Shown here one piece after another: positions 17,716 through 26,663 of a DNA stretch of 64,000 nt. The notes beneath the pieces are model-generated. The model saw only the letters and a program-made list of their open reading frames with translations. It was not told where the DNA came from and searched no databases. Source of the DNA: Methylovirgula sp. (GTDB lineage Bacteria > Pseudomonadota > Alphaproteobacteria > Rhizobiales > Beijerinckiaceae); assembly GCF_037200945.1 (NCBI RefSeq), contig NZ_JBBCGP010000001.1:1858501-1922500 (forward strand), in the 5' to 3' direction. How positions within the stretch are numbered: the first letter of the stretch is position 1; each line of letters opens with the position of its first letter. The position numbers and the translations under genes were made by a program.

Positions 17716-18972
17716 ATGACAACGCACGAGCGCAAAATCGCTGCCGCAATTGACGAAGCAAAACTCGACAAGCTTGCCGAGGTCGTCGTCAAGGTCGGGC
17801 TGAATCTGCAAGAAGGTCAGGACGTGTTTCTGACGGCGCCGGTTACGGCGCTTGCCTTCGTGCGGCGCATCGTCGAACACGCCTATAAAGCCGGCGCTGG
17901 CCTCGTGACGCCGATGCTCGCCGACGAACAGATGACATTGGCGCGCTTTCGCTTTGCGCACGACGCAAGTTTCGATCGCGCGCCGGGTTGGCTGTACGAA
18001 GGCATCGGCAAAGCCTTTGCCGCGAACACCGCACGGCTCGCCATCGTCGGCGACAATCCGATGCTGCTTGCGGGCGAAGACCCGGCCAAGGTCGCGCGGG
18101 CCAACAAGGCCAATTCCATTGCCTACAAGCCGGCCCTCGAAAAGATCGCGGGCTTTGACATCAACTGGAACATCGCTGCTTTTCCGGGCGCGGCCTGGGC
18201 GCATCAGGTTTTTCCGCAGGACGAGCCGGATGTCGCGGTCGCGAAATTGAGCGACGCGATTTTCGCCGCCTCGCGCGTCGATAAGGCCGATCCCATCGCG
18301 GCCTGGGCCGCGCATAATGCCGCCCTGCGCAGCCGCACCCAATGGCTCAACGGCCAGCGCTTTGCCGCCCTGCATTATACTGGGCCGGGCACCAATCTGA
18401 CGATCGGGCTTGCGGATGGCCACGAATGGGAAGGCGGCGCGTCGGTCGCCAAGAACGGCGTTGTCTGCAATCCGAATATCCCGACCGAAGAAGTCTTCAC
18501 GACACCACATGCACATCGCGTCGAAGGCACTGTCGTCAGCACCAAGCCGCTCTCTTATCAGGGCACGCTGATCGACCGGATCGCGGTGCGTTTCGAGGCG
18601 GGCCGCATCGTCGAGGCGACAGCCGCGCATGGTCAGGATGTGCTGCGCAAGGTTCTCGAAACCGATGATGGCGCCCGGCGGCTTGGCGAAGTTGCGCTGG
18701 TGCCGCATTCGTCACCAATCTCGGCGAGCGGCCTTCTGTTCTTCAATACTTTGTTCGATGAGAATGCTGCCAGCCACATCGCGCTTGGCCAATGCTATGC
18801 GAAATGTTTCATCGATGGCGACAAACTGACGCCCGAACAGATCGCAGCGCAAGGCGGCAATACGAGCCTTATCCACATCGACTGGATGATCGGCTCCGAC
18901 AAGATCGACATCGACGGCATTAAGCCCGATGGTTCGCGCGTGCCGGTCTTCCGCAAGGGCGAATGGGCGTAG
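17716..18972 (+). CDS. M29-family aminopeptidase
   Basis: 418-residue metallopeptidase of the thermophilic aminopeptidase family (AmpS/AmpT/PepS type), which removes N-terminal residues using two metal ions. Family segments: L-Q-E-G-Q-D-V-F-L-T-A-P, P-G-T-N-L-T-I-G-L-A, N-I-P-T-E-E-V-F-T-T-P and the C-terminal H-I-D-W-M-I-G-S. It is probably cytoplasmic, as no signal peptide is seen. It follows purQ by 33 bases and may share its transcript; the functional link is unclear. Confidence 0.9.
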   Translation: MTTHERKIAAAIDEAKLDKLAEVVVKVGLNLQEGQDVFLTAPVTALAFVRRIVEHAYKAGAGLVTPMLADEQMTLARFRFAHDASFDRAPGWLYEGIGKAFAANTARLAIVGDNPMLLAGEDPAKVARANKANSIAYKPALEKIAGFDINWNIAAFPGAAWAHQVFPQDEPDVAVAKLSDAIFAASRVDKADPIAAWAAHNAALRSRTQWLNGQRFAALHYTGPGTNLTIGLADGHEWEGGASVAKNGVVCNPNIPTEEVFTTPHAHRVEGTVVSTKPLSYQGTLIDRIAVRFEAGRIVEATAAHGQDVLRKVLETDDGARRLGEVALVPHSSPISASGLLFFNTLFDENAASHIALGQCYAKCFIDGDKLTPEQIAAQGGNTSLIHIDWMIGSDKIDIDGIKPDGSRVPVFRKGEWA

Positions 18973-19017
18973 CCGCCTCGTTGACGCCCCCGCCTGAGGG
19001 GATTATCTAAGATTGTG

Positions 19018-19120
19018 CCTAGGGGATCCCCGTCAGGGGGCTGAGAGGCTGGCAGCGCTTCGGTGAGAAGCGGCCCGGCGACCCTTCGAACCTGATCCAG
19101 TTTGTACTGGCGTAGGGATG
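19018..19120 (+). promoter_or_regulatory. TPP riboswitch (THI box)
   Basis: The conserved aptamer elements are present in order: GGGG at 19036-19040, CTGAGA at 19041-19046, a variable P3 arm, ACCCTTCGAACCTGATC at 19081-19097, then the ACTGG and GTAGGGA elements near 19106-19118. It precedes thiO. The terminal AGGGA is also the best Shine-Dalgarno for the thiO start codon at 19127, so ligand binding would hide the ribosome-binding site directly. Control is therefore inferred to be at translation initiation, repressing thiOSGE when thiamine diphosphate is plentiful. Confidence 0.93.
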
Positions 19121-19126
19121 GTCATC

Positions 19127-20149
19127 ATGGTTTCTCAAAAAAAAATCCGCATCCTCGGTGCTGGCGTTGCCGGCCTCACGGCAGCCTATGAATTCGCCGC
19201 TGCCGGCCAGACAGTCGAAATCGTCGAGCGCGAGGCCGTGCCCGGCCACGGCTGCTCCTATTTTGCCGGCGGCATGTTGGCGCCCTGGTGCGAGGCCGAG
19301 AGCGCGCCGCCGCTTGTCATTGAATGGGGACTCGAAGGTCTGGCCTTCTGGGCCGAGACGCTCAAGCTCGCGACGGTCAACGGCAGCCTGCTTGTCGCCT
19401 CCGCGCGCGACAGTGCCGATCTCGTTCGTTTCTCGCGGCGAACATCCGGGCATGAATGGCTCGACGCCAATCAGCTTGCGATGCGCGAGCCGCATCTGGG
19501 TGGACGCTTTGACCGCGCACTGTTCTTTCCCGGCGAAGCGCACCTCGATCCGCGCTTGGCGATCGAAAAGCTTGTCGCTCGCCTGCGGGAATTCGAGCAC
19601 GTAACATTTCGTTTCGATACGCCTGCCGAGGTGATCGCCGACGAAGCCGATTGGACAATCGATTGCCGCGGCTTTGCCGCGCGCGACGCCTTGCCTGATT
19701 TGCGCGGCGTGAAGGGCGAGATGCTCGTCGTCAAAACCGACGAGATCGTGTTTCAGCGGCCGGTGCAATTGCTGCATCCGCGCCATCCCGTCTATGTCGT
19801 GCCGCGCGGCGATGGGCGCTTCATGGTCGGTGCGACAGCGGTCGAGAATGAGGAACGTCCGCGCATTACGGCGCGTTCGATGCTCGAGCTTTTAAGCGCG
19901 GTTTATGCGCTGCATCCGGCCTTCGGAGAGGCGGAGATTGTCGAGACCGGCGCCGATCTGCGTCCGACATTTCCGGATAACATGCCGCGCATCAGGCGTG
20001 AGGGCCGCACGATCTATATCAATGGGCTTTATCGACATGGCTTTCTTCTGGCGCCGGCATTGGCGCGCCGCGCCGTCGCCGTGGCGCTCAGGGATGAAAC
20101 TTTTCCGGAGGTGATGGATGCAAATCCGCGTCAACGGCAAAGAGCATGA
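19127..20149 (+). CDS. thiO: Glycine oxidase ThiO
   Basis: FAD-dependent oxidase that makes dehydroglycine (iminoacetate) from glycine for thiazole synthesis. The dinucleotide-binding motif is I-L-G-A-G-V-A-G-L-T-A at the N-terminus, followed later by F-A-G-G-M-L-A-P-W and the C-terminal I-N-G-L-Y-R-H-G-F-L-L-A-P. I prefer ATG 19127 (M-V-S-Q-K-K) over ATG 19118, because 19118 lies inside the riboswitch terminal motif. The 3' end overlaps thiS by 32 bases in another frame. Confidence 0.92.
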   Translation: MVSQKKIRILGAGVAGLTAAYEFAAAGQTVEIVEREAVPGHGCSYFAGGMLAPWCEAESAPPLVIEWGLEGLAFWAETLKLATVNGSLLVASARDSADLVRFSRRTSGHEWLDANQLAMREPHLGGRFDRALFFPGEAHLDPRLAIEKLVARLREFEHVTFRFDTPAEVIADEADWTIDCRGFAARDALPDLRGVKGEMLVVKTDEIVFQRPVQLLHPRHPVYVVPRGDGRFMVGATAVENEERPRITARSMLELLSAVYALHPAFGEAEIVETGADLRPTFPDNMPRIRREGRTIYINGLYRHGFLLAPALARRAVAVALRDETFPEVMDANPRQRQRA

Positions 20150-20315
20150 TGTTGCCGCGACGACGCTCGCGGCCCTGCTTGCTGAACTTGACTATCAGAA
20201 TAGACTCGTTGCGACAGCGGTGAACCAAACCTTTGTCCGCGCGATTGATCGCCCGGCCACGCCGCTTCGCGCCGGTGATGCCGTCGAAATCCTCGTGCCG
20301 CGGCAAGGGGGCTGA
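20118..20315 (+). CDS. thiS: Sulfur carrier protein ThiS
   Basis: Ubiquitin-like 65-residue protein whose C-terminal glycine is adenylated and thiocarboxylated to donate sulfur to ThiG. It starts M-Q-I-R-V-N-G-K and ends R-Q-G-G, the required di-glycine. An upstream GGAGGTG at 20107-20113 within thiO is a good ribosome-binding site for the ATG at 20118. It overlaps thiO by 32 bases and is followed after 12 bases by thiG. Confidence 0.93.
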   Translation: MQIRVNGKEHDVAATTLAALLAELDYQNRLVATAVNQTFVRAIDRPATPLRAGDAVEILVPRQGG

Positions 20316-20327
20316 TCAGGATTGCCC

Positions 20328-21128
20328 ATGCAGAATGCGCCCTTTGAAGTTTATGGTGTGACGCTTGGCTCGCGTTTGTTGATCGGCACGGCGCAATATC
20401 CGTCGCCGGCCGTTCTTGCCGACGCGGTCAAAGCGTCCGGCGCCGAAGTCGTCACGGTCTCGCTGCGGCGCGAGGCGGGCAAGGGCCGCGCTGGCGAGAG
20501 TTTCTGGAGTTTGATCCGCGACCTTGGCGTCAAGGTTCTGCCGAATACGGCCGGTTGCCGCAGTGTCAAGGAAGCCGTGACGACGGCCGAGATGGCGCGC
20601 GAGGTTTTCGCCACCGACTGGATCAAGCTCGAAGTGATCGGCGACGATGATCTCTTGCAGCCCGATGTCTTCGGACTTGTCGAGGCGGCAGGGATCCTTT
20701 CGCGCGCGGGTTTCAAGGTGTTTCCCTACACGACGGAAGATTTGCTCGTCGCCGAAAGACTCGTCGGCGCTGGCTGTGAAGTGCTTATGCCCTGGGGCGC
20801 GCCGATCGGCTCGGGCCGTGGCCTCAACAATGTTTTCGGGCTCCAGGCGTTACGAAAGAATTTCCCATCGACGCCGCTCATCATCGATGCTGGCATCGGA
20901 ACGCCGGCTCATGCCGCCGCGGCCATGGAACTTGGTTATGACGCGGTCTTGTTGAATACCGCCATCGCCAAAGCCGGCGATCCTGTCGCGATGGCCCGCG
21001 CCCTCGCGCTTGGCATCGAAGCTGGGCGTCTCGGCTATTGTGCCGATCCGATTTTGTCGCGTGATATGGCCGAGCCATCGACGCCGCAGATCGGCCGCGC
21101 CTTCTCGGATTTGCCCAAACGTGCTTGA
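20328..21128 (+). CDS. thiG: Thiazole synthase
   Basis: TIM-barrel enzyme that condenses deoxyxylulose phosphate, dehydroglycine and ThiS thiocarboxylate into the thiazole phosphate. 266 residues. The Schiff-base lysine is Lys100 in D-W-I-K-L-E-V-I-G-D-D; P-N-T-A-G-C and A-P-I-G-S-G-R-G-L are also diagnostic. ATG 20328 has an AGG just upstream. The next gene, thiE, begins eight bases inside its 3' end. Confidence 0.95.
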   Translation: MQNAPFEVYGVTLGSRLLIGTAQYPSPAVLADAVKASGAEVVTVSLRREAGKGRAGESFWSLIRDLGVKVLPNTAGCRSVKEAVTTAEMAREVFATDWIKLEVIGDDDLLQPDVFGLVEAAGILSRAGFKVFPYTTEDLLVAERLVGAGCEVLMPWGAPIGSGRGLNNVFGLQALRKNFPSTPLIIDAGIGTPAHAAAAMELGYDAVLLNTAIAKAGDPVAMARALALGIEAGRLGYCADPILSRDMAEPSTPQIGRAFSDLPKRA

Positions 21129-21726
21129 CCGCTTCTACCCCATTGTCGATAGCGCGGACTGGGTCGCGCGACTCCTGACATGCGGCGTCAGGCTCGTGCA
21201 ATTGCGCGTCAAGGATCAGCCGATCGAGGACGTCCGGCGTGAGATCAGGACAGCACGAACTCTCTGTCTCGCCGCGGGTGCTGAGCTGATCGTCAACGAT
21301 TATTGGCAGGAGGCGATTGACCTCAGTTGCACGCATGTGCATCTCGGGCAGGGTGATCTCGACATTGCCGATGTGGCGATGATCCGCGGCGCGAATATCA
21401 AGATCGGTATTTCGACACACGACGAGGCCGAGCTCACGCGCGCGCTCGCACTCAAGCCGGATTATATCGCGCTGGGGCCGATTTATCCCACGATCCTGAA
21501 AGCGATGACTTTCGCGCCGCAGGGTCTCGATCGCATCGGCGAATGGAAGAAAAAAATCGGCGCCATTCCGCTTGTGGCCATCGGTGGCATCACGCTGGAG
21601 CGCGCGCCGGGCGTCTTTGCAGCGGGCGCCGACAGCGCCGCCGCTGTCACCGATATCACCCTTAATGCTGATCCGGAGACGCGCGCGCGCGCCTGGGTCG
21701 CGGCGACGCGGCTAGAAGAGGGCTAA
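21121..21726 (+). CDS. thiE: Thiamine-phosphate synthase
   Basis: Joins the thiazole and pyrimidine moieties to thiamine phosphate. 201 residues from GTG 21121, overlapping the thiG stop. The substrate motif Q-L-R-V-K, the diphosphate-site V-N-D-Y-W, H-V-H-L-G-Q-G-D, G-I-S-T-H, L-G-P-I-Y-P-T and V-A-I-G-G-I are all present, in contrast to the ThiE-like gene at 11782. It is the last gene of the riboswitch-controlled operon; thiC and thiD are not in the window. Its stop overlaps that of the convergent heparinase-like gene by four bases. Confidence 0.92.
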   Translation: MLDRFYPIVDSADWVARLLTCGVRLVQLRVKDQPIEDVRREIRTARTLCLAAGAELIVNDYWQEAIDLSCTHVHLGQGDLDIADVAMIRGANIKIGISTHDEAELTRALALKPDYIALGPIYPTILKAMTFAPQGLDRIGEWKKKIGAIPLVAIGGITLERAPGVFAAGADSAAAVTDITLNADPETRARAWVAATRLEEG

Positions 21727-23450
21727 GCTTCTTCTGGCTGTGTGTCCTCGTATTCTTCTTGTGTCATGATGGCGCGCAGAGTCCAGGCGACAGACGCAGG
21801 CTGCTCGACATTGCTGTAGATCACCAATTGCCGGGTCGCGTGCGATCCGTCTGGCGCGGCGAAGAAGATGCTTTCTTCAATCGCAATCGGCATGTCCTCA
21901 GCACTGAACATCCAGCGCGTACCGTCGGGCAGGTCGAGAAGCACAGCGCGGCCTTCAACGGCGCTATAGGGCTCGACGCTGGGATGGACGTGAAAGCGGA
22001 TGGCGAAAGGAGTGGCCTTCGGCTTTTTTAACACCGATCTGAGTCTGTCCTCGCCATCGAGCCGCATTCCATCGGCGCTAAGCGTGAGCCGTCGCTCATG
22101 GATGAGGCCGAAGCGCGTGCGGTAGCCGTCATGCGAGGTCTTCAGGCTCGTCGTGTCCGGCTGAGTTTGGCGCTCGACGGTAACATTGCGTGGGCCCGAA
22201 ATGATTTCATCGCGCAGCCATTTTTCAGTCCCTTCCGCCGCCGCGAAACGGCAGGACGATGTATCATCGACGACGAGTGTGGAATGCGCTGCGGTTGTCC
22301 GCGCTGCGCTTCGCGCCGCCGAAAGCTCGTCGTTCGGCGCACCGCAATTGACGATCAGCCGTTGTTGCCCGATCGAAAACTCAAATGATAAAGCGCCGGC
22401 ATGGGCGCGCGTCGAAAATTCCGGCGGCGGTGGCCGTCCCGTGTCGACGATCAGGATGCTGTCGGCCGCCTCAACCCGCTGATAGCCGCTATAGGGCGCG
22501 TTGAAGAGCGGCTTCGCGCGCGGGTCCTCATAGGCAAGGACGGTGGCAATGACGTCTACCGGCGTTACGCCCATGCCGTTGAAGAGAGCGAGCGCGCCAT
22601 CGCCATGGCGCAGCAGCCGTAACATTGGCACCATTCGGTCGATTGCGTTCAAAAGCTCCGGGGGTGGCGGCACAGCGCGCGCCGCATAGGCCTGCCGCAA
22701 GGGCAGAAGATCAAGCAGCAGGCGGATGAGCGTATCGGCGTTGCGGCTGATGTGGCCGCCATCTGGATAGATTTGGCGGGCGAGCTCGGTCGCGAGCAGA
22801 TGCGTGCTGCGCCGTTGGAAATTTACACTGACCTGCGCGCAAATGCCCAGCTCGGCCAGACCGATTGCGGCGAGCAGGCGGTCTTCGCCGCTGACGAGAT
22901 GCGCCGCAATCTGCCGTTCGAGAAAATATTGCAAGCGCATCAACGCCCGCATAAAGCGGCGGTAAAAGGCGCGATCGGCGTTTTCGAGAATGATCGGCGA
23001 TTGCGAGAGAAATGACAGGGTCCGCCGCACCGCGACGCCCGTCTCCCAGGCGGGGGAACGATCCGGCTTTTCGTTGCGCGCCAAAAAATCGCTCACCAAA
23101 GCACGCGCGTTGGCACGTGCGAGGGCCGTATCGGCAGCGCGCAAGTGCCGTAGCCAGCCGAAACTCGCAAGCGCGCGCGCCCAGTTCTGCGAGGGCGCGA
23201 CAGCTTCGAACGGCGAGAGACCGCGAAGATTGACCACTTTGCCGGCAAGCGCGAAATAACCGGAATAGATTTCACCGGCGATGGTCGCATCTGTCGTGCG
23301 CAAATCCTGAGGCGCGATTAGCAAACGTTCGGGCGCCTTCGCGCGCAGAGTCGCGAGCGTGGCAAAAGGCGCCGTCGCGCCGCGCCGCGTGAAAAGGCCC
23401 GCGCGCCTTGCGACACGGCGCCCGATATGCAGCTTCTCTCCTACGTTCAC
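21723..23450 (-). CDS. Heparinase II/III-like protein
   Basis: About 575 residues with an N-terminal all-helical toroid (L-R-G-L-S-P-F-E, W-L-R-H-L-R-A-A-D, Y-P-D-G-G-H-I-S-R-N) and a C-terminal beta-rich heparinase II/III domain (Y-S-G-Y-Q-R-V, H-V-H-P-S-V). The family cleaves uronic-acid polysaccharides, but the substrate here is unknown. The gene usually lies beside rsmB in Rhizobiales. The frame is open to 23645, overlapping rsmB; that extension looks spurious, so I place the start near GTG 23450, with low certainty. No signal peptide is evident. Confidence 0.75.
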   Translation of the reverse strand: MNVGEKLHIGRRVARRAGLFTRRGATAPFATLATLRAKAPERLLIAPQDLRTTDATIAGEIYSGYFALAGKVVNLRGLSPFEAVAPSQNWARALASFGWLRHLRAADTALARANARALVSDFLARNEKPDRSPAWETGVAVRRTLSFLSQSPIILENADRAFYRRFMRALMRLQYFLERQIAAHLVSGEDRLLAAIGLAELGICAQVSVNFQRRSTHLLATELARQIYPDGGHISRNADTLIRLLLDLLPLRQAYAARAVPPPPELLNAIDRMVPMLRLLRHGDGALALFNGMGVTPVDVIATVLAYEDPRAKPLFNAPYSGYQRVEAADSILIVDTGRPPPPEFSTRAHAGALSFEFSIGQQRLIVNCGAPNDELSAARSAARTTAAHSTLVVDDTSSCRFAAAEGTEKWLRDEIISGPRNVTVERQTQPDTTSLKTSHDGYRTRFGLIHERRLTLSADGMRLDGEDRLRSVLKKPKATPFAIRFHVHPSVEPYSAVEGRAVLLDLPDGTRWMFSAEDMPIAIEESIFFAAPDGSHATRQLVIYSNVEQPASVAWTLRAIMTQEEYEDTQPEEA

Positions 23451-23547
23451 GTGCGTGCAGCAACCCCGTCTGCCGGCGATGGCTCCAGCCGGCGGTGCGC
23501 CAATTTCGGTCAAAATATCAGCTTGGTCCAGCAAAGCGTGCGGAATG

Positions 23548-24918
23548 TCAGGATTGACGCACAAGTCTTGCTGCAAAGAAGCCGTCGATGCCCGAGAGAC
23601 GGGGCTCCTCGGCCGGCAAATAAGGCTGGAGTGTGCGCAGTTCACCTAACGCATTGATAAAGTCCGTTTGTCCGCCGACTTCCTCCGCGCTGATCGGCAC
23701 ACGCGATACGTCGGGATTACGGCGCAAAAGATTGGCGATCTGCTGCTCGCCCTCTTCAGGTTCGATCGAGCACACGCAATAAATGATCGTGCCGCCGCGT
23801 TTGACGAGGTCGAAGGCCTTATCGAGCATTCGCGCTTGCAGCGTAACGAGTTTGGCGATGTCGCCGGTCTTCTTGATCCAGGCGATATCCGGGTGACGCC
23901 GGATCGTCCCGGTGCCTGAGCATGGTGCATCGAGCAGCACGGCATCGAATGTGGGGCCGCTGAACGTCGTCACATCGGCGACGACAACTTCGGCCTCAAG
24001 CTGCAGCCGTTGAAAATTCGCCGCAAGAAGCTTCAGGCGCTCGGCGGAACGATCGACGGCCGTGACGCGCGCACCGCGCGCCGCAAGCTGCGCTGCCTTG
24101 CCGCCCGGCGCTGAGCAAAGATCGCCGATATGCAGACCGGGTGTGACGTTCAGAAGCTGAGCCGGCAAGGCTGCTGCCGCGTCCTGCACCCACCATGCGC
24201 CGTCCTCATAGCCGCAAAGCTCTTGAATCGGCTGATGCGACTTGAGTCGTATGGAGCCCGTCGGCAGAAGAACCGCGTCGAGCTTTTCTGCCCATTGAGC
24301 AGGATCCGATTTGACACTGATATCCAATGTCGGCTCAAGACGATTGGCGGTCGCGATTGCTTGCGCCATTTCTTCGCCATAGGCCTTGCGCCAACGCGCC
24401 GCGAGCCAGGCTGGTGTGTCGATATCGAGCGCCGGGCCCACGGCGAGGAATTCCTCGCGCCGGCGAATGAGATTGCGCGCGACGCCGTTGACCAGCGCGG
24501 CATAGGGCGCGCATTTCGAATCGAGCCGCGCCATCCGGACGGCGAGATCGACCGCCGCGTGATCGGGAACGTCGAGAAACAGGATTTGCGCGGCCGCGAC
24601 CGTCAGCGTCCATTCGAGTTGCGGCGCGGAGCGCGGAAAGCCGTCGTCCAGGAGGGCCGCGAGCGCGTGGCGAATCGTGCCGAGCCGGCGCAGCGCCGCG
24701 GTGACGATCGAGCGAATGAGCGGAATGTCGCGCGGCGCAAGGCCGCCAAGACGGGATAGCCCCATCGGCGCCGCGAAGACCTCGTCGAGTGTATGGCCGC
24801 TGACGGTGACATCGCGAAGGATCGCGGCGGCGGCGAGGCGCGCGGCGAGGCCCGGCGCCTTCATGGCCTCCTGCTTGGCAAGATCTGCGGCGGCAGCGCG
24901 CTGCGGCTTCTTCATCAA
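23548..24918 (-). CDS. rsmB: 16S rRNA (cytosine-C5)-methyltransferase RsmB family
   Basis: SAM-dependent RNA m5C methyltransferase, expected to modify C967 of 16S rRNA. 456 residues: an N-terminal NusB-like helical domain (about 20-165) and a C-terminal Rossmann methyltransferase. SAM motif D-L-C-S-A-P-G-G-K-A; motif IV D-A-P-C-S-G-T-G holds one catalytic cysteine and motif VI Y-C-V-C-S the other. A few methionines near the start (M-M-K-K-P) leave the exact start open by one codon. Confidence 0.9.
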   Translation of the reverse strand: MMKKPQRAAAADLAKQEAMKAPGLAARLAAAAILRDVTVSGHTLDEVFAAPMGLSRLGGLAPRDIPLIRSIVTAALRRLGTIRHALAALLDDGFPRSAPQLEWTLTVAAAQILFLDVPDHAAVDLAVRMARLDSKCAPYAALVNGVARNLIRRREEFLAVGPALDIDTPAWLAARWRKAYGEEMAQAIATANRLEPTLDISVKSDPAQWAEKLDAVLLPTGSIRLKSHQPIQELCGYEDGAWWVQDAAAALPAQLLNVTPGLHIGDLCSAPGGKAAQLAARGARVTAVDRSAERLKLLAANFQRLQLEAEVVVADVTTFSGPTFDAVLLDAPCSGTGTIRRHPDIAWIKKTGDIAKLVTLQARMLDKAFDLVKRGGTIIYCVCSIEPEEGEQQIANLLRRNPDVSRVPISAEEVGGQTDFINALGELRTLQPYLPAEEPRLSGIDGFFAARLVRQS

Positions 24919-25096
24919 GAGCGCCCCCTGACAGGCCGCGGATCGCGGGCCGAACGCGCGCTGCCAGGCAGATCGGCCGGCGCGGATGATTCGTACAGAC
25001 TTACCATTGCCTTAGCTTGTGACGGAAATCAGACTTTCAGATAAGCTACCGTTGTGCCAGCGTAATGCGGCGGAAAGCGCGCCTGCACACAGTGCG

Positions 25097-25309
25097 ATGA
25101 CAAGGAATCAGGGTTTGGACGAAAAGACCGGGGATCAAATAAAACCGCGGGTGCTGAGCGCAGCGGCGCAACGCGCTTTGACTGAAGCCGAGGCGCGCCG
25201 CGTGCAAAAGCAGGAGGCCGCGCGCCCGGCCGAAATCGGCGGCCGCGATGGACCCGACCCGATCCGTTATGGCGATTGGGAAGTGAAGGGCATTGCCAGC
25301 GATTTTTGA
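25097..25309 (+). CDS. DUF1674 protein (SdhAF4-like succinate dehydrogenase assembly factor)
   Basis: 70 residues from ATG 25097. The C-terminus E-I-G-G-R-D-G-P-D-P-I-R-Y-G-D-W-E-V-K-G is the conserved DUF1674 signature shared with the eukaryotic assembly factor Sdh8/SdhAF4, which helps flavinylate succinate dehydrogenase. The bacterial role is inferred from that homology. The frame is open upstream to 25019 but the extension is not conserved. It is convergent with pheS, with only 10 bases between the stops. Confidence 0.75.
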   Translation: MTRNQGLDEKTGDQIKPRVLSAAAQRALTEAEARRVQKQEAARPAEIGGRDGPDPIRYGDWEVKGIASDF

Positions 25310-25319
25310 GCGCCGCCGG

Positions 25320-26405
25320 TCAGGCGCTCAAGCCCGCGAGTAGCGTCGGAATGTCGAGCGGCCGGAAGCCATAATGCTGCAGCCAGCGGACGTCCGCGTC
25401 GAAAAAGGCGCGTAAATCCGGCATCCCGTATTTGAGCATGGCGATGCGATCGATGCCGATGCCCCAGGCAAAGCCCTGATAAACTTCGGGATCGAGGCCG
25501 CAATTCCTCAGCACATTGGGATGAACCATCCCGCAGCCGAGAATTTCGAGCCAATCCTCGCCCTCGCCGAAGCGAATCTCGCCGGCTTTACGGGAGCACT
25601 GGATATCGACTTCCATCGACGGCTCGGTGAACGGAAAGTAGCTCGGGCGGAAGCGCATTTTGACGTCAGGCACTTCAAAGAAGGCCTTGCAGAACTCGCT
25701 CAACACCCATTTCAGATTGCCGAGATTGGCCTGCTTGTCGATGACGAGACCTTCGACCTGATGAAACATCGGCGTGTGGGTCTGGTCGGAATCGCAGCGA
25801 TACGTCCGGCCGGGGCAGATAACGCGGATCGGCGGCCGTTGCGTCAGCATGGTGCGCACTTGCACCGGACTCGTATGCGTGCGCAGCAGTTTGCGTTCGC
25901 CCGACGCGTCCGGCTTCAGGAAGAACGTATCGTGCATCTCCCGCGCCGGATGGTCCGGCTGAAAGTTGAGCTTGGTGAAATTATAATCGTCGGTCTCGAT
26001 GTCCGGCCCCTCGGCGATGGCGAAGCCGAGGTCGGCGAAAATCGCCGCGAGTTCGTCCATCACTTGCGAGATCGGATGAACGCGGCCGAGATCAAGCGGG
26101 CTCGTGTGCGCCGGTAGCGTCACGTCGAGCGTTTCATTGGCGAGCCGCATTTCGAGCGCGGCTTCCTTGAGGATCGTGCGACGCTCGACAAGCGCGGTGC
26201 TGACGCGATCCTTCACGGCATTGATGACGGCGCCCTGCGTCTTGCGCTCCTCCGGCGCCATTTTGCCGAGGCCGGCGAGCAAGGCCGAGATCGAGCCCTT
26301 TTTGCCCAGCGCGGCGACGCGCACGGTTTCGAGCGCAGACTCGTCCGCAGCAGCGGCGACGGCAGCGAGCGTTTCCTGTTCCAGATCAGAGATATCAGAC
26401 ATCAT
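25320..26405 (-). CDS. pheS: Phenylalanine-tRNA ligase alpha subunit
   Basis: Catalytic subunit of class II PheRS. 361 residues with the N-terminal coiled coil, then H-P-I-S-Q, motif 2 in R-T-H-T-S-P-V-Q and F-H-Q-V-E-G-L, and motif 3 in G-F-A-W-G-I-G-I-D-R-I-A-M-L. The gene looks intact. Unusually, pheT does not follow and rpmI-rplT do not precede it: a convergent DUF1674 gene sits at its 3' end and an IS91-type element at its 5' side. Confidence 0.95.
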   Translation of the reverse strand: MMSDISDLEQETLAAVAAAADESALETVRVAALGKKGSISALLAGLGKMAPEERKTQGAVINAVKDRVSTALVERRTILKEAALEMRLANETLDVTLPAHTSPLDLGRVHPISQVMDELAAIFADLGFAIAEGPDIETDDYNFTKLNFQPDHPAREMHDTFFLKPDASGERKLLRTHTSPVQVRTMLTQRPPIRVICPGRTYRCDSDQTHTPMFHQVEGLVIDKQANLGNLKWVLSEFCKAFFEVPDVKMRFRPSYFPFTEPSMEVDIQCSRKAGEIRFGEGEDWLEILGCGMVHPNVLRNCGLDPEVYQGFAWGIGIDRIAMLKYGMPDLRAFFDADVRWLQHYGFRPLDIPTLLAGLSA

Positions 26406-26663
26406 AATTCACGGGTGTTTTGGCTTGGGGGCTTTTGCCACGCAGGCGCGGCGAAGTCCAGAAAAGGTGGCGGTCGTCGCCGATGTCGGAGCTAGCCATG
26501 TTCTGATGCTTCACGACTGCCATGGGCCGAAGAGAACGAATCGCTTCGCGGAAGGTGCTTTGGATTTAGGGGGATGGGCACTGACGGGCATTGAGCTTGC
26601 CTCTGAGAAGGCCGGCAGGTGATGTGACCAAGATAGCTTCTTTCAACTTGAGAGGAGCTACCT

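Noticed and set aside
17347..18708. 453-codon minus-strand frame across purQ and the M29 aminopeptidase
   Set aside because: Overlaps two well-supported genes and shows no recognisable domain.
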